Notes under the pieces: model-generated
Databases searched by the model: none
Told to the model about the DNA's origin: nothing
The model's input: the letters and a program-made list of their open reading frames with translations, nothing else
Part shown: positions 35,875 through 44,296 of the stretch, piece after piece
How positions within the stretch are numbered: position 1 is the stretch's first letter
Layout of the letters: every line of letters starts with the position of its first letter
NCBI RefSeq assembly: GCF_900312745.1
Contig: NZ_OMPD01000014.1
Coordinates: forward strand, 930,001-994,000
Direction: 5' to 3'
Length of the DNA: 64,000 nt
Origin: Aquimarina sp. AU58
Lineage (GTDB): Bacteria; Bacteroidota; Bacteroidia; Flavobacteriales; Flavobacteriaceae
Made by a program: the position numbers and the translations under genes

Positions 35875-36408
35875 CTACATTTTATTAAAAATATCCCAGA
35901 TCGCAACTCCTGCACTAACCGAAATATTAAGAGAATGCTTACTACCAAACTGAGGAATCTCGATAACAGTATCACTTTCTGACACAACTTGCTGTTGGAC
36001 ACCCTTAACTTCATTACCAAAAATGATTGCGTATTTTTGATTACGCTCTGGAATAAAGTCGTTTAGCATAGTTGCATTTTCTGCCTGTTCGATAGATAAA
36101 ATATTTACATGCTGTGATTTAAGACCCTGTATAAGCTCTAAAGTGTCTTTTTGATATTCCCAATCTACAGTATCGGTAGCTCCTAGTGCAGTTTTTTGAA
36201 TATCTTTATGAGGAGGAGTAGCTGTTATACCACAGAGGTATATTTTTTCTATCAAAAATGCATCTGCAGTTCTAAATACAGATCCAATATTGTTTAAACT
36301 TCGAATGTTATCCAGGATGATAAGTAAAGGAGTCTTTTCTGATGCTTTAAATTCTTCTACGGTCTTGCGATCGAGTTCGCTATTTTTGAGTTTTCTGCTT
36401 CCTTCCAT
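35875..36408 (-). CDS. TrmH/SpoU family RNA 2'-O-methyltransferase
   Basis: A 177-aa SPOUT methyltransferase. I start it at MEGSRKLKNSELDRKT (36408); an upstream Met at 36507 would add a basic non-conserved extension. Motif 1 is ILDNIRSLNNIGSVFRTADA, motif 2 is YAIIFGNEVKGVQQ, and motif 3 IPQFGSKHSLNISVSAGVA completes the trefoil knot that binds SAM. The target RNA (tRNA or rRNA) is not decided by sequence. It is monocistronic, divergent from mutS. Confidence 0.92.
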   Translation of the reverse strand: MEGSRKLKNSELDRKTVEEFKASEKTPLLIILDNIRSLNNIGSVFRTADAFLIEKIYLCGITATPPHKDIQKTALGATDTVDWEYQKDTLELIQGLKSQHVNILSIEQAENATMLNDFIPERNQKYAIIFGNEVKGVQQQVVSESDTVIEIPQFGSKHSLNISVSAGVAIWDIFNKM

Positions 36409-36670
36409 TATCGCAAAAATAGTATTTATCACAAATTCTACGATTGATACTCGATAAAACTTTGAGAATTCTTTGTGTTTTTTGAAACGAACTTTATGGT
36501 TAGACAATCATATATTTAAAACAAATTATGAAGTTCCTTATTCAATGTAGTGTAGGCCTCTTTTTATGTTGAGGAAAAATTGTGAATAAAATTGAATAAC
36601 TCCTAACAGCTATATTTCAAAAAAAATAGAAGAATAGCTACTTTAGCATGATTCATAAAATTATACTTCA

Positions 36671-39298
36671 TTGGCAGCAAAAAACGGAAAAAAAGTAACT
36701 CCATTAATGAAACAATACAATGCTATTAAGGCTAAGTATCCTGATGCATTGTTGTTATTTAGAGTAGGGGATTTTTATGAAACTTTTGGAACAGATGCAA
36801 TTAAAGCTGCGGCTATTTTGAATATTGTTTTAACCAAAAGAGGTAATGGAAGTGAGCAGGAAACAGCATTGGCTGGATTTCCGCATCATTCTTTAAATAC
36901 GTATTTGCCAAAATTGGTTAAAGCAGGTGAGCGAGTTGCTATCTGTGACCAGTTAGAAGACCCTAAACAGACCAAAACTATTGTTAAGCGAGGGGTGACA
37001 GAGCTTGTAACTCCAGGGGTTGCCCTTAATGACGAGGTATTACAGAGCAAAACCAATAACTTTTTATGTGCGTTGCACTATGGAAAAAAAGAATTAGGAG
37101 TAGCATTTCTGGATGTTTCTACAGGAGAATTTCTTACCGCTCAGGGTGATGTAGCGCATATGGATAAGTTGATGCAAAACTTTAACCCTAGTGAGGTTCT
37201 GATCAGTAAGCCAAAAAAGAAAGGTTTTGAACAAGATTTTGGCCATGACTTTCATACATTCTTTATAGAAGATTGGGTGTTTAAACCTGATTATGCAGAT
37301 GAGACTGTAAACAAACATTTTGGGACAAAGACATTAAAAGGGTTCGGGATAGATCACTTGCAGGAAGGTATCATAGCGGCAGGTGTAATTCTTCATTACC
37401 TTGGCGAAACCCAACATCATAAATTAAAGCATATTACAGGGATTCACCGTATTGCAGAAGATCAGTATATCTGGATGGATCGTTTTACAATACGTAATCT
37501 TGAGTTATACCATGCTAATGCAGCAAATGCAGTCACTTTACTTGATGTTATAGATAAAACGATCTCACCTATGGGTGGTCGTACATTAAAACGTTGGTTG
37601 GCATTACCACTTAAGAATATTACTGCCATTCAAAAACGTCATGAAGTAGTGCAGTTTTTTTTGAATAATACAACATTACATCAAAAAATTCAGCATCAGA
37701 TTAAGCAGATAGGAGATATTGAACGATTGATTTCTAAAGTAGCTACCGCAAAAGTAAATCCTCGTGAGGTTATTCAGCTTAAAAACTCTTTGGAAGCAAT
37801 TGTGCCTATAAAATCACAAGCATCAAATAGTGATAACGAAGCGCTAAAAGTAATAGGAGAAACGCTGAGTGACTGTGAGCTATTACGCAATAAGATTAAA
37901 GAGACGTTAAATGAAGAAGCCCCTGTTAATGTGTTGAAAGGAAACACAATTGCTAATGGATATTTAGAAGAATTAGATGAGTTAAGGTCTATTGCTTTTT
38001 CAGGAAAAGATTATTTGGATAAAATGCTGGAGCGAGAAACTGAAACTACTGGCATTACTTCTTTAAAAATAGCTTCGAATAATGTATTTGGGTATTATAT
38101 CGAGGTTCGAAATACTCATAAAGATAAAGTTCCTGATACCTGGATTCGTAAACAAACCTTGGTAAATGCAGAACGTTATATCACAGAAGAGCTTAAGGAA
38201 TATGAGGCCAAAATTCTTGGAGCCGAAGAAAAAATTCTGGCGCTAGAGCAACAATTATTTGGTGATCTTGTACTCTGGATGAGTGAGTATATCAAACCTG
38301 TACAGCTAAATGCTACTTTAATAGGACAACTAGATTGTTTATGTTCTTTTGCTCAGCTTGCTACAGAAAATCAATATGTACGCCCTCTAATCGATGAGTC
38401 GCATGATTTAGAAATTAAAAATGGTCGACATCCTGTGATCGAAAAACAATTGCCACCTGGAGAGCAATACATTGCAAATGATGTTCTGTTGGACAGAGAT
38501 AATCAACAGATCATTATGATTACTGGTCCCAACATGAGTGGTAAATCTGCAATATTGAGACAGACTGCATTAATTGTGTTACTGGCGCAGATGGGATGCT
38601 TTGTCCCTGCAGAAGAAGCAAAAATAGGAGTAATTGATAAAATATTTACCAGAGTAGGAGCGAGTGATAATATCTCTATGGGAGAATCTACATTTATGGT
38701 AGAGATGAATGAGACTGCCAGTATCTTAAATAATATATCTGATCGTAGTTTAGTATTATTAGATGAGATTGGCCGAGGAACCAGCACCTATGATGGAATA
38801 TCTATTGCCTGGGCAATTAGTGAATTCTTACACGAGTATCCTGCAAGGCCTAAGACTTTATTTGCTACGCATTATCACGAGTTAAACGAGATGTGCGAGA
38901 CTTTTGGTCGCATTAAAAATTATAATGTATCGGTAAAAGAATTAAAAGACACTGTTCTTTTCTTACGTAAATTAGTTCCTGGTGGTAGTGAGCATAGCTT
39001 TGGGATTCATGTAGCTAAAATGGCAGGAATGCCTCAGCAAGTTTTGCATAGAGCGAATAAGATGCTTAAGAAGCTTGAAAAATCGCATAGCAGCGAAGAG
39101 CTTACCGATAAGATTAAGGGGATGCAGGAAGAAGACAAGGTGCAATTGAGCTTCTTTAATTTGGATGATCCTTTATTAGAAGAAATCAAAGAAGAAATTC
39201 TGGATATCGATATTGATACGCTTACTCCAGTAGAAGCATTAATGAAGCTTAATGAGATTAAACGTATGTTAACCAGGAAGAAAGCATCGCAGGTGTAA
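36671..39298 (+). CDS. mutS: DNA mismatch repair protein MutS
   Basis: An 875-aa mismatch-recognition ATPase. The mismatch-binding Phe-x-Glu is in [16 protein letters not shown]. The connector, lever and clamp domains follow. Walker A is [18 protein letters not shown] near residue 620, Walker B is [18 protein letters not shown], and the ATHYHEL motif is present. The start is a TTG at 36671 (reading [16 protein letters not shown]); the next ATG would remove the start of the conserved MKQY segment context, so TTG is likelier. A TACTTTAG -7-like element lies about 20 bp upstream. Length is normal. Confidence 0.96.
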   Translation: MAAKNGKKVTPLMKQYNAIKAKYPDALLLFRVGDFYETFGTDAIKAAAILNIVLTKRGNGSEQETALAGFPHHSLNTYLPKLVKAGERVAICDQLEDPKQTKTIVKRGVTELVTPGVALNDEVLQSKTNNFLCALHYGKKELGVAFLDVSTGEFLTAQGDVAHMDKLMQNFNPSEVLISKPKKKGFEQDFGHDFHTFFIEDWVFKPDYADETVNKHFGTKTLKGFGIDHLQEGIIAAGVILHYLGETQHHKLKHITGIHRIAEDQYIWMDRFTIRNLELYHANAANAVTLLDVIDKTISPMGGRTLKRWLALPLKNITAIQKRHEVVQFFLNNTTLHQKIQHQIKQIGDIERLISKVATAKVNPREVIQLKNSLEAIVPIKSQASNSDNEALKVIGETLSDCELLRNKIKETLNEEAPVNVLKGNTIANGYLEELDELRSIAFSGKDYLDKMLERETETTGITSLKIASNNVFGYYIEVRNTHKDKVPDTWIRKQTLVNAERYITEELKEYEAKILGAEEKILALEQQLFGDLVLWMSEYIKPVQLNATLIGQLDCLCSFAQLATENQYVRPLIDESHDLEIKNGRHPVIEKQLPPGEQYIANDVLLDRDNQQIIMITGPNMSGKSAILRQTALIVLLAQMGCFVPAEEAKIGVIDKIFTRVGASDNISMGESTFMVEMNETASILNNISDRSLVLLDEIGRGTSTYDGISIAWAISEFLHEYPARPKTLFATHYHELNEMCETFGRIKNYNVSVKELKDTVLFLRKLVPGGSEHSFGIHVAKMAGMPQQVLHRANKMLKKLEKSHSSEELTDKIKGMQEEDKVQLSFFNLDDPLLEEIKEEILDIDIDTLTPVEALMKLNEIKRMLTRKKASQV

Positions 39299-39326
39299 AA
39301 AAAATCATTCTTTTTTGTAAAAAGAC

Positions 39327-39356
39327 TTTGGTATTACTAGAATTGTTTTAAATTTG
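39327..39356 (+). promoter_or_regulatory. Promoter of the tRNA-Gly/tRNA-Leu operon
   Basis: TTTG (39327-39330), 18-nt spacer and TAAATTTG (39349-39356), a full match to the Bacteroidota consensus, 39 bp before the tRNA-Gly 5' end. Confidence 0.75.
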
Positions 39357-39395
39357 CATCCGCAATAACGAGTTGCGAAGTTCTTAAAACATACT

Positions 39396-39467
39396 GCGAA
39401 AGTAGCTCAGGGGTAGAGCATCACCTTGCCAAGGTGAGGGTCGCGGGTTCAAATCCCGTCTTTCGCT
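39396..39467 (+). tRNA. tRNA-Gly (anticodon GCC)
   Basis: Acceptor arms GCGAAAG and CTTTCGC pair fully with T as discriminator. D-loop GCTCAGGGGTAGAGC, anticodon loop TTGCCAA in stem TCACC/GGTGA, and T-arm CGGGTTCAAATCCCG are all present. No CCA is encoded. 72 nt. Confidence 0.95.
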
Positions 39468-39488
39468 CTGAGATAAAATATATACCAA

Positions 39489-39573
39489 GCTGAAGTGGTG
39501 GAATTGGTAGACACGTTGGACTTAAAATCCAATGGCCTGTAAGGCCGTGCGGGTTCAAGTCCCGCCTTCAGTA
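39489..39573 (+). tRNA. tRNA-Leu (anticodon TAA)
   Basis: An 85-nt class II tRNA with long variable arm (TGGCCTGTAAGGCCGT). Anticodon loop CTTAAAA in stem TTGGA/TCCAA gives TAA. T-arm GCGGGTTCAAGTCCCGC. Acceptor GCTGAAG pairs with CTTCAGT, leaving a G1-U72 wobble at the terminal pair, discriminator A. 21 nt after tRNA-Gly, same transcript. Confidence 0.94.
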
Positions 39574-39579
39574 CTTAAC

Positions 39580-39614
39580 AACCCTCAAAGTCTTTTGATT
39601 TTGAGGGTTTTTTG
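39580..39614 (+). terminator. Terminator of the tRNA operon
   Basis: AACCCTCAAA and TTTGAGGGTT form a 10-bp stem, followed by TTTTTG. It starts 6 nt after tRNA-Leu. Confidence 0.9.
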
Positions 39615-39643
39615 TTTGGATAACTAAGAGGGATGAAAATCAG

Positions 39644-40891
39644 TTAATCTAAATTGGTTAGAAAAATTTTGTCCCACCCCGTTGAATTATTTAGTAAATA
39701 ATTATTGCTAAAAAGATATTCAAGTAACACTAGAGCAGTTCCTGAAACTCCACTAAATAAAGTTGGATCAATCTCTTTCGTAATTAAAAAATAATTTTCA
39801 TCAAATCCATAAGAAACATAGCCGTAAATTCCCCTGCGCTTATCCTTTAAGGAGCCGTGTAGTGTTTTTGTAATCCAATAATCAGTTTTTTTCAAATATT
39901 CTTTATTTTTTGTTAACTGAAATAACCTTCCATATAAATGAGCGACTCCAGAAGTCCCATTACAAAATGATGTATCTATTGCAGAAATTATTTTTTTTTG
40001 ATAAATATCAGAGTCTTTAAGTGACCTATCTATAGTTTTGTTAAGTATCTGTAATCCATAATCAATAATGCTTTTTTCATTAAGAGTATAACCCGCTTTT
40101 ACCAAAGAAAATCCCATAGTAACATCTCCATATGTCCAAGTAAGTTTTGAATGATCATAACCGTTAATAGGATGAAGATTTTCATCATATAAATGTGAAA
40201 ACAATTTATTGCCTCCTACAACAGTTAATTCTTTGATTGTATTAATGAGACTAAGAACAATTTCTCTTAAATCAAAAGTAGGATTGAAACGATAAGCAGA
40301 TGATAAATATGAGATTATACTCGGGATTCCATGTGCTAAACCAATATTGATAACTCTATTTGATGATTTTGAATTAGCATTAATGTCATACTCAGAAAAA
40401 GTATCGAACCAAATTTTTCCATACTTTGTTTTACTAGATAAATTTATCACTTTTTCAACTATATTCTTTGTCATCTCTTTATTTCCAGATTCTAAAAAAT
40501 ATACCCCATAACCAATCAAGCCATACATCAAATCATAATGATCACATTGTAGAGTTAATTCTCTTAATCTAGAATCAATAGGGTGTAACAGTTCGTTTTG
40601 CTCTTCAAGAATCCCACAATTTTCAAGCCACTTTAGCGACCATGCTAACCCGCAAAGACCATTACTGAAATAATTGGATTGTACAGAGTTTTCTGTTTGT
40701 AATATTAATTCCTCGATTAGTCTCCATAATTCTGTCTGAATGTTTTCTTCTTCAGAATATTGTAGATAGTTAGAAAGAAACATTATTTTACCTATCGATC
40801 CAAAGTATAATTGGGAATGTTTTTTAAGAATATGTTTTCGAGCTAATAATTCATTTTTGACACCATCAATAATTGTCTTTAATTCATTCAT
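39644..40891 (-). CDS. LanC-like lanthionine synthetase with altered zinc site
   Basis: A 415-aa LanC-family protein (start chosen at MNELKTIIDGVKNELL, 40891). Toroid motifs are visible: GLCGLAWSL, YDLMYGLIGYGVYF with Asp120, and NIGLAHGIPSIISY with His187. However the two zinc-ligand motifs are changed: WCYG reads WTYG (Thr253) and CHG reads CNG (Cys310-Asn311), so only one of three usual ligands remains. Canonical LanC adds Cys thiols to dehydrated Ser/Thr using zinc. It lies directly downstream of a Cys-rich precursor peptide gene on the same strand, with a hairpin in between. No LanB dehydratase is in the window. It may be a non-canonical cyclase, a scaffold or a decaying enzyme. Confidence 0.85.
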   Translation of the reverse strand: MNELKTIIDGVKNELLARKHILKKHSQLYFGSIGKIMFLSNYLQYSEEENIQTELWRLIEELILQTENSVQSNYFSNGLCGLAWSLKWLENCGILEEQNELLHPIDSRLRELTLQCDHYDLMYGLIGYGVYFLESGNKEMTKNIVEKVINLSSKTKYGKIWFDTFSEYDINANSKSSNRVINIGLAHGIPSIISYLSSAYRFNPTFDLREIVLSLINTIKELTVVGGNKLFSHLYDENLHPINGYDHSKLTWTYGDVTMGFSLVKAGYTLNEKSIIDYGLQILNKTIDRSLKDSDIYQKKIISAIDTSFCNGTSGVAHLYGRLFQLTKNKEYLKKTDYWITKTLHGSLKDKRRGIYGYVSYGFDENYFLITKEIDPTLFSGVSGTALVLLEYLFSNNYLLNNSTGWDKIFLTNLD

Positions 40892-41005
40892 GTTAAAGTT
40901 TGTAGCGTGATTTTTAAAAATAATTATTTCTCTCACGAACAGAAATAGAAGAAAACTCTGTTATATATAACGAAATAATAATAAACTTTTTAGTACAATT
41001 TTGAT

Positions 41006-41042
41006 ATAGGCTATATATCTAAAAAATTGACATATAGCCTAT
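41006..41042 (-). terminator. Intercistronic hairpin between precursor and LanC-like gene
   Basis: ATAGGCTATAT (41006-41016) and ATATAGCCTAT (41032-41042) are perfect 11-bp arms with a 15-nt loop. On the minus strand the tail is only moderately U-rich (ATCAAAATTGT), suggesting a leaky terminator or mRNA stabiliser that would leave precursor mRNA in excess of lanC mRNA, as in many RiPP operons. Confidence 0.6.
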
Positions 41043-41060
41043 GTTTTTGATAGTTAGAAT

Positions 41061-41237
41061 CTAATTAGGAGGACAACAGGTGTTACATTTAGAATTACAA
41101 GTTTTTTTCTTCCCACATTTATCACCAAATGAGGTGAAATCTCCCTCTATCGCATCGCCTCCTGCTCGAATATTAAGCAGCTGCTTGTCATTTAGTGCAG
41201 AAATTGTCTTCTTGTTTAAAACTAGCTTTTTTTTCAT
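41061..41237 (-). CDS. Class I lanthipeptide-like precursor peptide
   Basis: A 58-aa peptide read directly from the minus strand. The leader MKKKLVLNKKTISALNDKQL, then LNIRAGG, matches the Bacteroidota natural-product leader pattern (KKLxLxKxTIxxLxxxxLxxxxGG) used by class I lanthipeptides, ending in a double-Gly site at residues 26-27. The 31-residue core begins DAIEGDFTSFGDK and contains five Cys (41, 47, 51, 54, 55) and five Ser/Thr (35, 36, 46, 49, 53), ending CCPPN. Equal numbers allow up to five thioether rings, or alternatively disulfides. A LanC-like gene follows 169 bp downstream on the same strand. No dehydratase or transporter is in view. Confidence 0.8.
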   Translation of the reverse strand: MKKKLVLNKKTISALNDKQLLNIRAGGDAIEGDFTSFGDKCGKKKTCNSKCNTCCPPN

Positions 41238-41265
41238 GATTTAAAAATTTTGAATTAAGAGTGTT

Positions 41266-41274
41266 GCTAAAGTA
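41266..41274 (-). promoter_or_regulatory. Candidate promoter of the precursor gene
   Basis: Minus-strand TACTTTAGC, one mismatch from TAnnTTTG and identical to the element before mutS, lies 28 bp upstream of the precursor ATG. No clear -33 TTG. Confidence 0.3.
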
Positions 41275-41456
41275 GTGATAATTAGATATATATGTATTTA
41301 TCTGATCAAAAAAATAAAGCTAAAGACAATTTTTTGCTTCAAAAACTTATGGTTTGTTTTTCTTTTAGCGTAAAACAGAGTTTAATAGGTTGACGATATA
41401 AGGAGTTTTTTCTTTATATAATTTTGAGTACTTCGGCTCTTTATATGCTCATATCT

Positions 41457-42599
41457 TTACTTTATTTTTTTCGAATCCTTAATCATATCAACACTTAGAA
41501 CCGTTCTAAAGCCTAGATGCTCAAGCGAAGAGTCCATACTAGTGGCCATTCGTGCACTATTACGATAACTGGCACAATAAGAATCACTGCATAAAAAAGA
41601 ACCGCCTTTTATTACTTTTTCCTGCAAAGCAGGATTATTGGGATTATATGGTTTTACAGCACCTTTAGGATTATGAGTTAATCCTTGTTGTTTTAATTGA
41701 TTGTAATACGTTGTATTGTACCAATCTTGTGTCCATTCCCAAACGTTTCCGGCCATATCATATAGGTTATATGAATTAGGAGGATAGGAACGAACAGGGG
41801 CCTTATTTTCATAACCATCTACTTTGGTGTTTTGTAGTGGAAATTCTCCTTCCCATGTATTGGCATGACTACTTAAATCCTTGATGTCATTTCCCCAGAA
41901 AAAAATAGTATTTTTTTCTTTACCTCGGGAGGCATATTCCCATTCGGCCTCTGTAGGTAATCTTCTACCTGCCCATTTGCAATACGCCACAGCATCTTCA
42001 TAAGCAATATGTACAACAGGATATTCGTCTTTTCCTTCAATAGAACTTTCTGGACCCAAAGGATGTTTCCAGCTGGCTCCAATCTTCCATAACCACCATT
42101 GAGAATAGTCAAAAAGATTAGCAACACTATTTTTTGTTTTTTTGAAAATAAGCGAACCAGGTTGCAATATAGAATCATGAGGTTTAGGAGCATTGGGAGG
42201 TAATTGCTTTTTCATTTCTTCCCAAACAATCTCTCGCTCTGCCACTGTTATATAGTTTGTAGCATCAACAAATTTTTTAAATTGTGCATTTGTGACTTCT
42301 GTTATATCCATAAAAAAACCATCTACAGAAACAGGATGAGCAGGAGTTTCATGTTTCATGATCATAGGATCATTTTTTACAACCCCTTGATTGAAACTTC
42401 CTCCAGGAATCCAAACCATTCCTTCTGGGATCGCTATTCCTTTTGGTACATCTTTAATGATTTGTGTCTGCTGTTTAGTTGAGGTTTTTTCAACTTTTTT
42501 AAGCTCTTGTTCTTTTTTACAACTTGTAATTATTGCAAAAAAGATAAGTAATAGTAGGAACTCTTTTCTATATCTTTTGCAGTATGTATCCCTGTTCAT
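41457..42599 (-). CDS. Formylglycine-generating enzyme (FGE/SUMF1) family lipoprotein
   Basis: A 380-aa lipoprotein (LLIFFAIITSC, lipobox Cys27). The FGE-sulfatase fold is clear: MVWIPGGSFNQG, the FFMDITEVTNAQFKKFV segment, EYPVVHIAYEDAVAYCKWAG, RRLPTEAEWEYASRG, NLYDMAGNVWEWTQDW and the end LGFRTVLS. The copper-binding Cys pair of true FGE is kept: GGSFLCSDSYCASYR with Cys337 and Cys342. It should oxidise a Cys in CxPxR of type I sulfatases to formylglycine in the periplasm. No sulfatase gene is in this window. It lies 219 bp upstream of the lanthipeptide precursor on the same strand; that link is unproven. Confidence 0.9.
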   Translation of the reverse strand: MNRDTYCKRYRKEFLLLLIFFAIITSCKKEQELKKVEKTSTKQQTQIIKDVPKGIAIPEGMVWIPGGSFNQGVVKNDPMIMKHETPAHPVSVDGFFMDITEVTNAQFKKFVDATNYITVAEREIVWEEMKKQLPPNAPKPHDSILQPGSLIFKKTKNSVANLFDYSQWWLWKIGASWKHPLGPESSIEGKDEYPVVHIAYEDAVAYCKWAGRRLPTEAEWEYASRGKEKNTIFFWGNDIKDLSSHANTWEGEFPLQNTKVDGYENKAPVRSYPPNSYNLYDMAGNVWEWTQDWYNTTYYNQLKQQGLTHNPKGAVKPYNPNNPALQEKVIKGGSFLCSDSYCASYRNSARMATSMDSSLEHLGFRTVLSVDMIKDSKKIK

Positions 42600-42819
42600 G
42601 TAGTAATTGTGTTTTTATATCTAAGTTGTTTTAAGCTGGTGATTCAAATGTAATCTTTTTTAGATCATAAAAAGATAAAGTTTTTAGGATACTCTACAAA
42701 ACGATAAAAGCTGCTTTTAATCGAAGATTAGTCTTTTAATTAGGCTGTTTTTTTATTTTTTGAAAAGCATAATTATATTTTAGTGTCTAATTCTTAGGGA
42801 GTTACTTAAAATATTTCTA

Positions 42820-43041
42820 ATGAAAAAGGAGCTAGACATTTCAGAGATCCGATTAATCATACGCAATCTAATCGCATTTATAGTGGTAGAAGGCAAAGAG
42901 TATGTGAGCGATAAAAAAAAGAAAGCATATGTAGCAGGATATGTACAGCTTTTAATAAAAACTATTCATCTTATCGATGATCAGGAAGAACTCTCTATAA
43001 TAGAAGATATTGCAGAAGATATCTCGACTTATCTCGAATGA
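42820..43041 (+). CDS. Small cytoplasmic protein of unknown function
   Basis: A 73-aa protein, MKKELDISEIRLIIRNLIAF to EDIAEDISTYLE. Predicted all-helical, acidic C-terminus, no signal peptide or motif. I recognise no family. It is followed by a clear terminator and has a free-standing upstream region of 220 bp with nothing else, so it looks like a genuine short gene. The helical acidic pattern would fit a protein-interaction module, which is only a guess. Confidence 0.5.
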   Translation: MKKELDISEIRLIIRNLIAFIVVEGKEYVSDKKKKAYVAGYVQLLIKTIHLIDDQEELSIIEDIAEDISTYLE

Positions 43042-43071
43042 AAAAACACCACTACTGATTTTACTATGATC

Positions 43072-43115
43072 AAAGAGGGCTTTTTTACTACGTTAAGAAA
43101 GCTCTCTTTTTTTTA
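43072..43115 (+). terminator. Terminator after the 73-aa gene
   Basis: AAAGAGGGCTTT pairs with AAGCTCTCTTT (one G-T pair), followed by eight T residues, 31 bp after the stop. Confidence 0.78.
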
Positions 43116-43139
43116 AAGTAATAATAACTTTTATATCTT

Positions 43140-44294
43140 ATGCGTTTTAATATCCAAATCTATAGCGCTGTGAACGAACAAGATTATATTGAACGGTTAA
43201 AAAACGAAAATAAGTTACTTCAGGATAAACTGGATAAAATTAATAAGGGGAAACAGAAAAAAAGAAGATTCAGATGGTGGCTCTTAAAAAAATCCAGTAC
43301 TCCAATTTTTGGCAATCGGCTTAAAAGAAGTATTAGCGCTGCTATTAATGAGTATAAAGAATATAAAACAGTTTCTGTAGATACGGTTTCTGATGTATCT
43401 TCTAGTGTGATCTGGCGAGTGACAAGAATTGGATTGTTTGCATTTTTATTTGCCATAGTTCCTTCATTAGTATTGATTTTTCAAACAAAACTATTGATGA
43501 ATCAAAATAAATTAATTACTAGTCAGAATAATCTTGTAGAAGCAGACCGAAGATCATCATTGGTATTTGTAATGGGTGATGTTCTTACCGATTTAAATGA
43601 AGAATTAAAATATAAAGGCTCTGGTAGTCGTAATATAAGTAAAACATTAGAAGCTAGAATAGTTGGTCTGTGTATGGCGATGAAACCATATCGCTATATT
43701 GATGATGGAGTGTTAATTGATAAACCAATTAGCCCAGAACGAGGACAACTGCTATTTACGCTTTTAAAAAGTGATTTAGGCCTGGAATCTTCACAAGATA
43801 TTTTAAATTCTGCAGAGTTTAGATATACGAATCTTAGAAAGGTTAACCTGGGAAGAGGAGTTAATCTTAAATATGCCCGATTAGATTATTCTGATTTAAC
43901 AGAAGCTCAGATGCCTGCTGCAAATATGGAAAGCTGTGACCTTAAAGAAGTACGAATGAGTAAAATTAATTTATCTGATGGTAACTTAAAAAGAGCACGA
44001 TTGCATAATGCTAATCTACAACGGGCAGAATTGTTAAGTGTTGATTTTACTAATGCTAATTTGTATGGAGTAGACCTTAGCGGAGCCGATCTCTCTGAAG
44101 CGATATTATGGGGGACCAAATTAGAAAATGCAAATTTAACAGATGCAATTTTGGATAATGTTATTGTAGATAGGCAAGACTGGATAACATATATTTCGGA
44201 TACTTTGGATCTGGAAGGCGCCGGAGATATCGCAAAAAAATATAGGATTAAAAAACAAGGAAAGAAACAGTTTGTTCTGGTTCCCAAAAAATAA
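43140..44294 (+). CDS. Membrane-anchored pentapeptide-repeat protein
   Basis: A 384-aa protein. Residues 14-40 form a coiled coil (ENKLLQDKLDKINKG), followed by a very basic patch (KQKKRRFRWWLLKK). One or two membrane segments near 98-120 (IGLFAFLFAIVPSLVLIFQ) precede an amphipathic helix. From about 230 to 340 there are A(D/N)LxX pentapeptides: ANMESCDLKEVRMSKINLSD, ARLHNANLQRAEL, NANLYGVDLSGADLSEAIL. Such repeats form a right-handed quadrilateral helix. Function unknown; related repeats in MfpA/Qnr mimic DNA, but a membrane anchor makes that unlikely here. The start could instead be GTG 30 bp later. Confidence 0.75.
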   Translation: MRFNIQIYSAVNEQDYIERLKNENKLLQDKLDKINKGKQKKRRFRWWLLKKSSTPIFGNRLKRSISAAINEYKEYKTVSVDTVSDVSSSVIWRVTRIGLFAFLFAIVPSLVLIFQTKLLMNQNKLITSQNNLVEADRRSSLVFVMGDVLTDLNEELKYKGSGSRNISKTLEARIVGLCMAMKPYRYIDDGVLIDKPISPERGQLLFTLLKSDLGLESSQDILNSAEFRYTNLRKVNLGRGVNLKYARLDYSDLTEAQMPAANMESCDLKEVRMSKINLSDGNLKRARLHNANLQRAELLSVDFTNANLYGVDLSGADLSEAILWGTKLENANLTDAILDNVIVDRQDWITYISDTLDLEGAGDIAKKYRIKKQGKKQFVLVPKK

Positions 44295-44296
44295 TA

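Noticed and set aside
41061..41237. Precursor as a bacterial sulfatase-type FGE substrate
   Set aside because: The core has no CxPxR motif, so the adjacent FGE has no recognisable site in it.
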